From: Carboxylicivirga longa
GTDB lineage: Bacteria; Bacteroidota; Bacteroidia; Bacteroidales; Marinilabiliaceae
Assembly (NCBI RefSeq): GCF_050589825.1
Contig: NZ_JBNGOZ010000010.1
Coordinates: 62,001 to 126,000, forward strand
Direction: 5' to 3'
DNA length: 64,000 nt
In this document: in pieces, positions 14,487-24,038 of the stretch
Layout of the letters: each line of letters begins with the position of its first letter
How positions within the stretch are numbered: the stretch's first letter is position 1
Position numbers and translations under genes: made by a program
Notes under the pieces: model-generated
Database searches by the model: none
Told to the model about the DNA's origin: nothing
What the model saw: only the letters and a program-made list of their open reading frames with translations

Positions 14487-16988
14487 CTAATGCTTCAGTT
14501 CTTCGGTAAGTTTAACCTGCTTACCTGCTTTAAAAACAACAATAAAAGCCCCACTGAAACCGGCACCCCGAACTCTATCAATATCTTGCTGTGCCGCTGC
14601 ATAGCTTTTGTACTCCCCGGCAAAGTACTTGGTGAGTTCCTTCCCCGGTATGTCTACTTTTGAAATCGGCGGTATTTGGGCTACTGCCGAAGCATTGGGC
14701 TCGTTCCTGAACACACCAATCTGAATCTTGTAAACCAAAGTAGACTTTGGCGCAGATTTAAAGGCCTCTTGCACAACTTTGGCAGGCGCCTTTTCCGTTA
14801 CAACCTGCTTCTCAACCTTCGCCTCTTCCTTGTAATCGTCGGCACTAAACCCTTGCAGCTCCTGATAGGTTTTAGGCACACTCGGCTGTACTTTAGCCGG
14901 CTGTGAACCCTTATCAATTGTGCGTGCGGCATAACGCATCAATGCAGCTTCCTGGATGCTCACCCCTTTTCGCTTAATCGTTCCAGCCTTTTCGTAACGT
15001 AATATATCGAAACCATTAATGGGGTCGCTTAAAGCTCTTGCCTCTTTGAAATAGTCCTGACCAACCACTTGAGCCTCCTTAATATCACTTAAATCATCAA
15101 CGGAATTGGTCATTTGAATCTCGGTCATCTTCTTTTTATACATACGATATTTGCTATCCAACGACTCGTGATACAGCCTTAAGGAAGTAATCTTTAAGTC
15201 ACCTGCCTTTTCTGCCTGTGACTGCACAACAGTCTCTTCTTCCACACTATCCTTCTGACGAATAATAGAAAGTAGATCTTCTTTCTGAGCCGGTGCATCG
15301 CTGGCAGTTGCCAACAACTTAGAAGCCTCCAAACTCAATATATTACCCCATATATAAAACGAATCCGCTCGATGTAGCTGTGCTTGCTCAGCAGGTGTGA
15401 ACAATGTTTTGTACATACCCTCCAACTCATCCAAATGACGTGCAAACTCATCATCAGTATAAAAAGCATATTCATCCGGGATCAAAATATCATCAAGGTT
15501 ATCAATCTTTGATTGCTCTACCTGCACTTTTTTTGATGATGTATACACACCGGCTTCCACCATCTCTTTGATGCGCTTCACCTCAATTACCCTTGCATGG
15601 TAAAAGCTTCGCTGTATTTTATCATCGAGACCATACACCTCCTTTTCAAGGGCAATAATATCATTTACAAGTCGGGTTAACTCCGTTTCGGAATAACTAC
15701 GCGCATAGGCAGCTCTCTTCTCCTTCATCAGATTCGAAAGACTATCCTTCTGGGTTGCCAGCTTAAAGCCACGCATAAAAATTGCGCGCGCCTCCTCACT
15801 TTTAAAATGCTCAAACTGACTATATACGAGGGTGTCGGCCACTACAAATTGAAACAAATCTTTTCTTTTTTCATCTTCATCATCCTGCCTGCTGGGTTTA
15901 TGGCTCCAAGCACCCTTATTTGTGAGTGGCAGGGCCGCTGCTGCAGCTACCTCATTCTCATCTTCCACGAAATTCTTAACCACAGAATCGTCCCACTTAA
16001 CCGTATAAACCAACAGTGTAGAATCATTTGTTTCGCGATTGGAAGCAAACCAGGCCAAAGCATTGAACTGATCAGCAACAAAAAGGTAGTCATCCTTGGG
16101 TGAGTTAAAAGGAATTCCCAAATTAACAGGCTGCATAAATGATTTACTCTCGGCATCATAATTAGCCTTGTATAGATCATAACCACCCATTCCACCTGCT
16201 CGGTTCGATGAAAAGAAAATAGTAGAGCCATCAATCAGCAGAAATGGGTGAAGCTCATCACGAGGCGACTCAATTCCGGCTATTAACTGGCTATCGCTCC
16301 ATCCATCCAATAGCTTTTCCATTTTATAAATACCTTCCCCCTGCTCTTCATCAGGCATAGAGAAGTACACCTCATCTCCACGCTCAGTGAGGTACAAGAC
16401 GCCTTCAGGATCCAGACCTGACTCGAAGAATTCACTATTATGTGCCACTTTCCCAACATCGGGAGCAGGCTTGTAGGCACTTAAAAAATCCTCTTTTGCA
16501 ACGGTGTCGCGCGCATAAACATCGAGCTTATAAATCTTTGCCGATTGTTGAAGCCCAAACTCGCACTCACGAATATACTGCTCAGCCTTTTCATTACGAA
16601 TATCAGAGGCTGTTGCATATTTCAGAAAACGATTATATTGATATTTAGCTTCATTAAACTGATAACTCAATTGATAAGCCCTTCCAAGATAATAATAAGC
16701 ATCGCGACTCACCCCTTTAAGACTAGCATACTTCAGTCGCTTTACAGCCTGCGGTATGTCCTTATTATTCTGCAAAAGACATATACCATAGTAATAATTG
16801 TATTTACTATTACGATCGTACAACTTAATAAGGTAGGCATAGGCTTCTTCCGCCTGCCGGTAATCTCCCTCTTTAAAAAGAGCAAGTGCCTCTTTGGCAG
16901 TATATGCTTTCTCCTGGCCATTCATCGGAATGGAGAAAGCAGTCATAACGATGATCATTACAAATATAATTGACCTCAAATAATACAT
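14487..16988 (-). CDS. TPR / PD40-propeller / SPOR-domain envelope protein
   Basis: The product is 833 residues with a signal peptide (about 1-24, ending NGQEKA). TPR-like helices follow (about 30-150; ALALFKEGDYRQAEEAY, YYLGRAYQLSYQFNEAKYQYN). WD40-like PD40 repeats follow (about 195-330; DGSTIFFSSNRAGGMGGYDLY). Then comes a long helical middle region and a C-terminal SPOR-type domain (about 754-833; VYKIQIGVFRNEPNASA). Similar TPR-PD40 proteins in Bacteroidota sit in the periplasm, as in PorE/PorW-like proteins, but those usually end in an OmpA domain. The SPOR end suggests binding to denuded peptidoglycan. A promoter lies about 35 bases upstream of the start. Confidence 0.8.
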   Translation of the reverse strand: MYYLRSIIFVMIIVMTAFSIPMNGQEKAYTAKEALALFKEGDYRQAEEAYAYLIKLYDRNSKYNYYYGICLLQNNKDIPQAVKRLKYASLKGVSRDAYYYLGRAYQLSYQFNEAKYQYNRFLKYATASDIRNEKAEQYIRECEFGLQQSAKIYKLDVYARDTVAKEDFLSAYKPAPDVGKVAHNSEFFESGLDPEGVLYLTERGDEVYFSMPDEEQGEGIYKMEKLLDGWSDSQLIAGIESPRDELHPFLLIDGSTIFFSSNRAGGMGGYDLYKANYDAESKSFMQPVNLGIPFNSPKDDYLFVADQFNALAWFASNRETNDSTLLVYTVKWDDSVVKNFVEDENEVAAAAALPLTNKGAWSHKPSRQDDEDEKRKDLFQFVVADTLVYSQFEHFKSEEARAIFMRGFKLATQKDSLSNLMKEKRAAYARSYSETELTRLVNDIIALEKEVYGLDDKIQRSFYHARVIEVKRIKEMVEAGVYTSSKKVQVEQSKIDNLDDILIPDEYAFYTDDEFARHLDELEGMYKTLFTPAEQAQLHRADSFYIWGNILSLEASKLLATASDAPAQKEDLLSIIRQKDSVEEETVVQSQAEKAGDLKITSLRLYHESLDSKYRMYKKKMTEIQMTNSVDDLSDIKEAQVVGQDYFKEARALSDPINGFDILRYEKAGTIKRKGVSIQEAALMRYAARTIDKGSQPAKVQPSVPKTYQELQGFSADDYKEEAKVEKQVVTEKAPAKVVQEAFKSAPKSTLVYKIQIGVFRNEPNASAVAQIPPISKVDIPGKELTKYFAGEYKSYAAAQQDIDRVRGAGFSGAFIVVFKAGKQVKLTEELKH

Positions 16989-17022
16989 AAGGCAGAATGT
17001 TTCTAGTGGTTTTTGATTGACC

Positions 17023-17030
17023 CAAAATTA
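17023..17030 (-). promoter_or_regulatory. -7 box for the TPR/PD40/SPOR gene
   Basis: On the minus strand the box is TAATTTTG, a perfect TAnnTTTG. A weak -33-like TTAG lies about 19 bases upstream. Confidence 0.55.
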
Positions 17031-17191
17031 AACAATACCAACTAAAAAGCTAAGTGTACTCTTGAAAATATTAATAACACAGCAAGTACAGACTCTTTTT
17101 TAAGGTAAAAAAAACATCGTTACGGCACTCACACATCCCCTCGATCTGAACGCTTTTGCTTCTGTTAATAACTTTTGAACTAAGCGCATTC

Positions 17192-17219
17192 TTGTTCGTT
17201 CTTATTTATAATATATTTG
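17192..17219 (+). promoter_or_regulatory. Bacteroidota-type promoter of bcp(-recA)
   Basis: TTG at 17192-17194 and TATATTTG at 17212-17219 (a perfect TAnnTTTG) are 17 bases apart, close to the -33/-7 arrangement of the primary sigma factor in this phylum. The bcp start is 55 bases downstream. Confidence 0.7.
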
Positions 17220-17273
17220 TAATTAGGAATAGGGGCAACAACACACCCTATTGCGCTTTAAAACAATTAAGTA

Positions 17274-17732
17274 ATGCTTAAAGAAGGAGATAAAGCTCCC
17301 GTTTTCAAAGGGATTAATCAAGATGAGAAAGAGATCAGCCTAATGGACTTTAAAGGTAAAAAAGTAATCCTTTATTTCTACCCCAAGGATAATACTCCGG
17401 GATGTACAGCTGAATCATGTAACCTTAGTGATAATTACGATGACCTGAGCGCCAAAGGCTTTGAAGTAATCGGTGTGAGCCCGGATAGCATTGCGTCGCA
17501 CCAACGTTTCATTGCCAAACACAATCTGCGATTTAACCTTATTGCCGACAGCGAAAAAGAAATCCTACAGCAATATGATGCCTGGGGACTAAAAAAAATG
17601 TATGGAAGAGAATATATGGGTGTGCTTCGTAAAACATTTGTTATAGACGAGGAAGGCACTATCATGAAGATATTCGACAAGGTTAAAACAAAGGATCACA
17701 GCAACCAAATTATGAAGGAGCTAAACCTTTAA
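17274..17732 (+). CDS. bcp: Thioredoxin-dependent thiol peroxidase (Bcp/PrxQ)
   Basis: The product is 152 residues, a peroxiredoxin of the Bcp/PrxQ group. The motif NTPGCTAESCNLSD gives peroxidatic C44 and resolving C49, five residues apart as in alpha-type PrxQ. The protein reduces hydroperoxides in the cytoplasm using thioredoxin. recA follows after 38 bases, so the two may be co-transcribed. No feature is missing. Confidence 0.95.
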   Translation: MLKEGDKAPVFKGINQDEKEISLMDFKGKKVILYFYPKDNTPGCTAESCNLSDNYDDLSAKGFEVIGVSPDSIASHQRFIAKHNLRFNLIADSEKEILQQYDAWGLKKMYGREYMGVLRKTFVIDEEGTIMKIFDKVKTKDHSNQIMKELNL

Positions 17733-17770
17733 GCCTCATTACAGACCGCGAAACAGTTAAAATAAATATA

Positions 17771-18799
17771 ATGGCAGAAAAAAAAGATAATAATGTGAAT
17801 CAGGAGAAGCTGAAAGCACTTCAGCTAACCATGGATAAAATCGATAAGACCTACGGCAAGGGTACCATCATGAAAATGGACGACACTTCCATTGAGGCAG
17901 TACCTGTGATACCCACCGGTTCTATCGCCTTAAACATGGCCTTGGGCGTTGGCGGATTTCCCCGCGGAAGGGTAATTGAAATTTATGGCCCTGAATCGTC
18001 CGGTAAAACCACTTTGGCCATACATGCCATTGCTGAAGCGCAGAAAGCAGGAGGCATCGCTGCATTTATTGATGCCGAGCATGCTTTTGATCGTTTTTAC
18101 GCCGAAAAGCTGGGGGTTGACCTGGAAAACCTTTTGATTTCACAACCTGACAATGGCGAGCAAGCCCTGGAAATTGCTGATCAGCTCATCCGCTCTTCTG
18201 CCATCGACATCATTGTAATTGACTCGGTTGCTGCCCTTACACCCAAGGCCGAAATTGAAGGCGACATGGGGGATTCACGCATGGGTCTGCAGGCACGCCT
18301 GATGTCACAGGCACTTCGAAAGCTCACCTCCACCATTAACAAAACCAACACAACCTGTATTTTCATCAACCAGCTGCGCGAGAAGATTGGTGTGATGTTT
18401 GGTAATCCGGAAACTACAACAGGTGGTAACGCCCTCAAATTCTACGCATCGGTGCGTCTCGATATTCGTCGGGTGACACAAATTAAAGACGGTGAAAATG
18501 TAGTGGGCAGCCACACCCGCGTTAAAGTGGTGAAAAACAAAGTGGCGCCTCCGTTTAAAAAAGCAGAATTTGAAATTCGCTATGGCGAAGGCATCTCGCG
18601 TGTAGGTGAGATACTCGACATGGGTGTTGAACTCAACATCGTTAAGAAAAGTGGATCTTGGTTTAGCTACGGCGAAACCAAACTAGGACAAGGACGCGAA
18701 GCCGTGAAGGAAGTCATCAAAGACAATCCGGAACTGGCTGAGGAGCTGGAACAAAAGATTATGGCTGCCATTAAAGAAGGAGCCGCAGCAGGCAAATAA
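17771..18799 (+). CDS. recA: Recombinase RecA
   Basis: The product is 342 residues, standard RecA length. Walker A GPESSGKTT is at residues 73-81, Walker B near IIVIDSVAAL, with the L1/L2 DNA loops (GDMGDSRMGLQARLMSQALRK in part, and NPETTTGGNALKFYASVRLDIRR in part) intact. It carries out homologous strand exchange and triggers the SOS response. No LexA-like operator is obvious in the 38-base gap after bcp. A strong terminator follows. Confidence 0.99.
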   Translation: MAEKKDNNVNQEKLKALQLTMDKIDKTYGKGTIMKMDDTSIEAVPVIPTGSIALNMALGVGGFPRGRVIEIYGPESSGKTTLAIHAIAEAQKAGGIAAFIDAEHAFDRFYAEKLGVDLENLLISQPDNGEQALEIADQLIRSSAIDIIVIDSVAALTPKAEIEGDMGDSRMGLQARLMSQALRKLTSTINKTNTTCIFINQLREKIGVMFGNPETTTGGNALKFYASVRLDIRRVTQIKDGENVVGSHTRVKVVKNKVAPPFKKAEFEIRYGEGISRVGEILDMGVELNIVKKSGSWFSYGETKLGQGREAVKEVIKDNPELAEELEQKIMAAIKEGAAAGK

Positions 18800-18806
18800 T
18801 TTTATA

Positions 18807-18843
18807 AAGAGAGGCGGGTTTATAACTCGCCTCTTTCTTTTTA
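18807..18843 (+). terminator. recA terminator
   Basis: A 13-bp stem with two G-T pairs (right arm AACTCGCCTCTTT) is followed by CTTTTT, eight bases after the recA stop. Confidence 0.9.
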
Positions 18844-18901
18844 AATGCATCATTACTTATGACAGCCCAGTCAAATGAGGCAATACTATTTTTTATCCTC
18901 C

Positions 18902-19366
18902 TTACAATTCAAGTACCTTAAGAGAATAATGAACTTCTACCTTATAATCGGCGGGAAACTTGGGTAGCAATAATACTTTTCTATTCTCGAACACCTTACC
19001 GGGGCGCTGCACAATAGCACTACCGAAGGCTGCAAAAAAAACGTCAATACGTTTACGTTTGTCATTGCGTAACACTTCCACGCGCGTTGATTTGATCCCC
19101 TCGGCACCATTACGCACATACTGACTACAAATAATTACACTTTGAGTGTCAAAGTTTATCTTACCATAATTTAGCGTTTCACAAGGCGCTTTATACTTTA
19201 AAGGAATATCTTTTAATTCACTCAAAGAGTGCACCACCTCAAAATTTTTGATCTGCCAGCAAAGCTTCGGATCAAGGGCTAACTCTTTATAAACAATCGG
19301 TATTTGAGCCGTAAGATTTGCCCCTACAATACCAATAACCATCAGCACAAGGATTTTTCTGATCAT
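18902..19366 (-). CDS. Small secreted protein of unknown function
   Basis: The product is 154 residues with a signal peptide (about 1-20, ending LTAQIP). The mature part alternates beta-strand-like segments (VIICSQYV, VFFAAFGSAIV, VEVHYSLKVLEL) and has three Cys residues (PKLCWQ, APCETL, IICSQ). I do not recognise a family. It is convergent with recA. Codon use and the signal peptide support a real gene. Confidence 0.65.
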   Translation of the reverse strand: MIRKILVLMVIGIVGANLTAQIPIVYKELALDPKLCWQIKNFEVVHSLSELKDIPLKYKAPCETLNYGKINFDTQSVIICSQYVRNGAEGIKSTRVEVLRNDKRKRIDVFFAAFGSAIVQRPGKVFENRKVLLLPKFPADYKVEVHYSLKVLEL

Positions 19367-19431
19367 GTAAGTGTGTTATCTTTTTTAAAAAAATACCTGT
19401 AAACATATCATTTTCGAATTTAAAGAGGAAA

Positions 19432-19791
19432 TTATTCCACAGCTAATTCCTTGCGATAACGCTTTTGCTTACGAATAAACAAAATTACAAAGAGGATTTT
19501 TACTAGAATACCGGCAGACAGCAACCATCCATACAAATAAAGCACCTGCTCGGTTTTGCGCAAATATACAGCGGCAAAAATAAGCACTAAGCCAAGTGCA
19601 AGGAGCCCCATCTCAGCACCGGGCTTAATTAATCCGCTTCGCGTACCCAATACCAAATAAAGCAACTTAAGCGTACCTCCAACACTAAAGCTAATGGCCG
19701 CCCATGGCCCGCCTAAACCTATTATTTTAAAAATGATGCCCAGAAGAATTAATGAGCCGCCGAGCATAATTAAATATTTAATCTTATCCAT
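19432..19791 (-). CDS. Four-helix membrane protein of unknown function
   Basis: The product is 119 residues from ATG 19791 (MDKIKYLIMLGG). The open frame extends 8 codons further only with TTG. There are four hydrophobic helices (about 5-27, 30-47, 60-80, 85-108) and a basic tail RKQKRYRKEL. The first two helices vaguely recall GldL-like proteins, which is not enough for a call. It is divergent from the metallophosphoesterase gene. Confidence 0.6.
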   Translation of the reverse strand: MDKIKYLIMLGGSLILLGIIFKIIGLGGPWAAISFSVGGTLKLLYLVLGTRSGLIKPGAEMGLLALGLVLIFAAVYLRKTEQVLYLYGWLLSAGILVKILFVILFIRKQKRYRKELAVE

Positions 19792-19964
19792 AGTACTTGT
19801 ATCTTTATCAAACAAACAGCCTGCAATATAAATGGTTCAGCAATAAAATAGCTTCCTGAACAGAAATAAGTACCTTTCGCGGGCTTCACACGAGGTATTT
19901 TTGCCATGATACCCGAACAAAGTGTCCGGCAAATACTTTATACTAAGCAGAACATTTTTTACAA

Positions 19965-21128
19965 ATGCAAGCAATGAAAAATTCTACTCTTATGATATTT
20001 CTCATCACCGTATTGACCATTCATTTCCTTGTCAATTTTTACATTTACTACCGGGGCATTCAATGGCTTGAAACCATGCCATCCTTAAAAACAGCCTTCC
20101 GCATTACAATGCTGATTCTGGTCATAGCCTATCCGGCTGGCCGCTTCCTGGAGCGCATCTGGTATGGCCCTGCAGCCAATACGCTGCATTGGATAGGGGC
20201 ATTTTGGTTTGCCGGCATGTTATATTTCACCCTGCTTATTTTTGCCACAGATATTATACGGCTTAGTAACATGCTTTTTCACTTTCTGCCCCGCACCGAT
20301 TCGTCTACCTATTTTAAAATGAAACAATACGCAGGACTTATTATTGTTGCCCTGGGAACCCTCATTGTGAGCGGCGGCTTTATAAATGCCTGGCACCCAC
20401 GGGTACATCAACTGGAGCTAAACATTAACAAAACCGTTAAAGGCGCAAAGCAAGTGCGGGTAGTGGCAGCCTCTGACATTCACCTGGGTTCTATCATCGG
20501 GCCCCGTAAAACACGCAAATTGGTGGCCTCTATCAACGGGCTTCAGCCCGATATCATCCTGCTGGCAGGCGATGTGGTAGATGAAGATGTAGGTCCTGTT
20601 ATTCGACAAAATCTAGGCGAGAGCCTGCGTCAACTGAAGGCTCCCTTAGGTGTTTTTGCTGCCACCGGTAACCACGAATATATTGGTGGCGCCGATCGTT
20701 CAGTCAAATACCTGGAAGAACACGGGATACGGGTACTGAGAGATACAACAACCCTGATCAAAGATGATTTTTATATCATCGGTCGCGAAGACCTGCATGC
20801 AAACCACAGAGGAAAGCCACGACTTAGCCTTGACGAGCTAATGGCGCCGCTGGACAAAAACAAACCCATGCTCATGCTTGACCATCAGCCCTACCATCTT
20901 AATCGGGTTCAGGAAGCCGGGGTTGATTTGCAGATTTCAGGTCACACCCACCACGGGCAGTTATGGCCCTTCGGGTATATTACCAATTACCTGTTTGAAG
21001 TAAGCCGGGGTTACAAGCAAAAAGGCAATAGTCACTTTATCGTCAGCACAGGCTTTGGCACCTGGGGTCCTCCGGTACGAACCGGTAATCGCCCCGAGAT
21101 CCTGGAGATCATCGTGAACTTTCAATAG
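19965..21128 (+). CDS. Membrane-anchored calcineurin-like metallophosphoesterase
   Basis: The product is 387 residues. Hydrophobic segments cover about residues 8-28, 44-62, 75-100 and 118-140, followed by a calcineurin-like phosphoesterase domain (about 160-387). Metal-ligand motifs are present in order: DIHLG, GDVVDE, GNHEY, and GHTHHGQ. This is the YkuE/YaeI-like layout of integral membrane phosphoesterases; substrates in this group include UDP-diacylglucosamine or other lipid-linked phosphates in some members, not assignable here. A terminator follows about 45 bases after the stop. Confidence 0.88.
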   Translation: MQAMKNSTLMIFLITVLTIHFLVNFYIYYRGIQWLETMPSLKTAFRITMLILVIAYPAGRFLERIWYGPAANTLHWIGAFWFAGMLYFTLLIFATDIIRLSNMLFHFLPRTDSSTYFKMKQYAGLIIVALGTLIVSGGFINAWHPRVHQLELNINKTVKGAKQVRVVAASDIHLGSIIGPRKTRKLVASINGLQPDIILLAGDVVDEDVGPVIRQNLGESLRQLKAPLGVFAATGNHEYIGGADRSVKYLEEHGIRVLRDTTTLIKDDFYIIGREDLHANHRGKPRLSLDELMAPLDKNKPMLMLDHQPYHLNRVQEAGVDLQISGHTHHGQLWPFGYITNYLFEVSRGYKQKGNSHFIVSTGFGTWGPPVRTGNRPEILEIIVNFQ

Positions 21129-21171
21129 TAGGAATTAATATTTCAAAGGAGGCAAAAGGCAAATGACACAC

Positions 21172-21199
21172 GGCAGAGGCAGTGATGCTTCTGCCTTTA
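21172..21199 (+). terminator. Terminator after the metallophosphoesterase gene
   Basis: GGCAGAGGCA-GTGA-TGCTTCTGCC forms a 10-bp stem with one G-T pair and a GTGA loop, followed by TTTAGTTATT. The T run is weak. Confidence 0.6.
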
Positions 21200-21367
21200 G
21201 TTATTATCTAACCATAACCCAATGGCGCCACCCAACTTAATTATTAAGCCTAATCAGCATACAATTGGCGACGCACATGATAAATGATGTCTGTTTCTTA
21301 AGTTAAAAAGGATATTTTCGCATGATTTTTGTTATGACGCGACCATAAAAACAGACCTACACATATC

Positions 21368-23776
21368 ATGATTAAAATATTCTTTATCCTGCTTTTACCT
21401 TTCGTATTTTTGACTGCTCACGGACAAAACCTGAGAGTACTCGACAGTGAGACCCATGAACCACTGGAACTCGTAACCATTTTCTCGGACGATCAACTCA
21501 TTAACACCATTACCAATACAGAGGGAGCTTGTAATATATATGCTTTTCAGGGTCTGGAGAAAATCACCTTTCGCCTTATGGGATATCAAACCATTACCCT
21601 TAACTATCAAACACTGAAACGGCACAAGTTCGTGATATACCTAACACCGGATGCCCTCTCACTGGATGAAGTCATCATATCGGCCACCCGATGGAAACAA
21701 GGGCGACGGGAAACACCAGCCAAAATCTCAGTCCTCAAACCGCGGGATGTGAACTTTCTTAACCCACAAACAGCAGCTGATATGATAGAAATGACGGGTG
21801 ATGTGTATGTTCAGAAGAGTCAGATGGGCGGAGGGAGTCCTATGATTCGAGGCTTTGCCACTAACCGTGTTCTTATAGCTGTGGATGGGGTGCGCATGAA
21901 CAATGCCATCTTCAGAAGTGGCAACATCCAAAATATCATTTCGCTCGACCCTTTTTCAACCCATCGCGCAGAAGTAATATTCGGCCCCGGCTCGGTCATC
22001 TATGGCAGCGATGCAATTGGTGGGGTAATGGGCTTTTACTCTTTCGATCCTCAACTGGGAAACAACAACCCACAAGCGCTCAACACCAATGCCGTGGTGC
22101 GCTATTCATCGGCCAACAAAGAAAAAACAGGTCATGCTGATTTCAACCTGGGTTTTGATAAATGGGCAAGCTTCACCTCCATCACCTACTCAGACTTTGG
22201 TGACCTGAAGATGGGCAGCCACGGCCCTGACGAGTACCTGCGACCGGAGTATGTGCAACGCATCGATCACAAAGACATCATTGTCAGCAATGCTAACCCA
22301 CGCGTGCAAACGCCCAGCGCCTATCATCAGCTCAACCTGATGCAAAAATTCAAATATTCGCCCAATGAGCGCTGGCAAATGAACTATGGTTTTCATTACT
22401 CTAAACTATCAGATGTTCCTCGTTACGATCGACTAATAATGCTAAATAATAATGATAGCCTTAAATATGGTGACTGGTATTACGGACCGCAACAGTGGAT
22501 AATGAACAACTTAAGCGTGCAGCACACCGCCAACCATCCCTATTTTAATCATCTGCAAATCGTTGTTGCCCATCAGTTTTTTGAAGAGAGCCGTCACAGC
22601 CGCAAACTTCATCAGCCCAATATTACCCGAAGAACAGAACGCGTGAATGCCTTTAACATTAACATAGATTTTGAGAAGCTGTGGAAAGAAGGACATAAAC
22701 TTTTCTATGGGGTTGAATTCATTGGAAATAAGGTAGGTTCCCTTGCGCTTAAAGAGAACCTAAGTGATGGCACATTATATGATGCCCCTTCGCGCTACCC
22801 CGATGGATCCAAGTGGCTTTCCGCCGCTTTGTATGGCAGCTATTTACGACACTTAAGTGCCACGACTAACCTGCAGGCAGGTCTGCGCTATAATTATATT
22901 TACCTACACGCTACCTTCGATAACGAACACTACAACTTTCCCTTTAACAAAGCACAAATTAACACAGGTGCCCACACCGGCAGCCTGGGTTTGATTCATA
23001 ATCCTACCAACAAGTGGCAGCTCAGCACATCGCTATCCACCGGGTTCAGGGCGCCTAATATTGATGATGTGGGAAAGATATTCGACTCAGAACCGGGCGC
23101 TGTGGTCGTACCCAACCCAAATTTAAAGCCCGAGTACGCTATTAATGGTGAAATAGGCGCCGCAGTAATTGCACTTGAAAAGCTAAAAATTGATATGGCC
23201 GCCTACTACACCCACCTCAGTAATGCCATGGTGCGGCGCGATTATTGGTTCAACGGACAGGACAGCATCCTTTATGATGGTGAGATGAGCCAGGTACAAG
23301 CCATACAAAATGCATCACACGCCTACGTTTACGGTGTTCAGGCCGGTTTGGAATATAAGTGGATAAAGGGCCTAAGCGTGACCTCGCGTTTTAACTACCA
23401 AAAGGGTAAGGAAGAGTTAGAAAACGGCACTTATTCACCCCTGCGCCATGCCGCTCCCTGGTTTGGTTCAACACGCCTGAGCTACCAAAACAAAAAGCTA
23501 AAAATGGATGTTTACGCGCACTATAATGGTGAGGTGACGGCCGATGATATGCCGCCTTCCGAGGCGGGCAAGGAGAACCTGTACGCAATCGATGCCATGG
23601 GGCGCCCTTACTCTCCTGCATGGACCACCCTCAATTTTAAGGCACAGTATGCTTTGGGTAAAACCATTATCACAGCAGGTATTGATAATATCACTGACCA
23701 ACGCTACCGCGGCTATTCATCCGGCATTACGGCTCCAGGACGTAACTACACCATCTCACTGCGGGTGGCACTCTAA
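21368..23776 (+). CDS. TonB-dependent outer-membrane receptor
   Basis: The product is 802 residues with a signal peptide (1-19, TAHGQ). A carboxypeptidase-regulatory-like domain follows (about 20-100), then a plug (about 105-230; VRMNNAIFRSGNIQNIISLDP, IFGPGSVIYGSDAIGG in part) and a 22-strand barrel ending in an aromatic-poor ISLRVAL. The plug resembles heme/transferrin-type receptors (HmuR-like), but no SusD partner or heme genes are adjacent, so the substrate stays open. A promoter is not evident, and no strong terminator follows. Confidence 0.92.
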   Translation: MIKIFFILLLPFVFLTAHGQNLRVLDSETHEPLELVTIFSDDQLINTITNTEGACNIYAFQGLEKITFRLMGYQTITLNYQTLKRHKFVIYLTPDALSLDEVIISATRWKQGRRETPAKISVLKPRDVNFLNPQTAADMIEMTGDVYVQKSQMGGGSPMIRGFATNRVLIAVDGVRMNNAIFRSGNIQNIISLDPFSTHRAEVIFGPGSVIYGSDAIGGVMGFYSFDPQLGNNNPQALNTNAVVRYSSANKEKTGHADFNLGFDKWASFTSITYSDFGDLKMGSHGPDEYLRPEYVQRIDHKDIIVSNANPRVQTPSAYHQLNLMQKFKYSPNERWQMNYGFHYSKLSDVPRYDRLIMLNNNDSLKYGDWYYGPQQWIMNNLSVQHTANHPYFNHLQIVVAHQFFEESRHSRKLHQPNITRRTERVNAFNINIDFEKLWKEGHKLFYGVEFIGNKVGSLALKENLSDGTLYDAPSRYPDGSKWLSAALYGSYLRHLSATTNLQAGLRYNYIYLHATFDNEHYNFPFNKAQINTGAHTGSLGLIHNPTNKWQLSTSLSTGFRAPNIDDVGKIFDSEPGAVVVPNPNLKPEYAINGEIGAAVIALEKLKIDMAAYYTHLSNAMVRRDYWFNGQDSILYDGEMSQVQAIQNASHAYVYGVQAGLEYKWIKGLSVTSRFNYQKGKEELENGTYSPLRHAAPWFGSTRLSYQNKKLKMDVYAHYNGEVTADDMPPSEAGKENLYAIDAMGRPYSPAWTTLNFKAQYALGKTIITAGIDNITDQRYRGYSSGITAPGRNYTISLRVAL

Positions 23777-23914
23777 AAACATTCTGCATTAAATTTGAGA
23801 CCTGACAAGAGAATCTACAAGTAAAATGATGAGAATCGAGCCTCCGAACGTTAATTAATCACAAAATATAGCCTGTGAAGCGCACTACAGCGTCAAAATG
23901 TTAAAAAATCGCTT

Positions 23915-23922
23915 TATCTTTG
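23915..23922 (+). promoter_or_regulatory. -7 box for the DEAD-box helicase gene
   Basis: TATCTTTG is a perfect TAnnTTTG; a good -33 box is not seen. It implies a leader of about 110 bases before the start codon. Confidence 0.6.
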
Positions 23923-23940
23923 CGCCTCATTAAAAATAAG

Positions 23941-24038
23941 GACCACTCCGGTCACTTTCGGTAGCACAGTCGTAGCGTAATAGCTTAATCCGGGTAACAG
24001 CTGCTTGGACGTGGAAGCGGGTGGATAAAAAGCAAATT
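23941..24038 (+). promoter_or_regulatory. Structured 5' leader of the DEAD-box helicase mRNA
   Basis: This is a GC-richer, non-coding leader. GACC-ACTCC-GGTC (23941-23953) can form a small hairpin, and CTGCTT (24001-24006) can pair with AAGCGG (24015-24020). Long leaders before cold-shock-type helicase genes often control translation; this role is inferred. Confidence 0.4.

Noticed and set aside
24021..24038. GTG 24021 as the start of the DEAD-box helicase
   Set aside because: ATG 24039 gives the usual family start (MQTFKETGL) and the six extra residues have no support, though GTG cannot be excluded.
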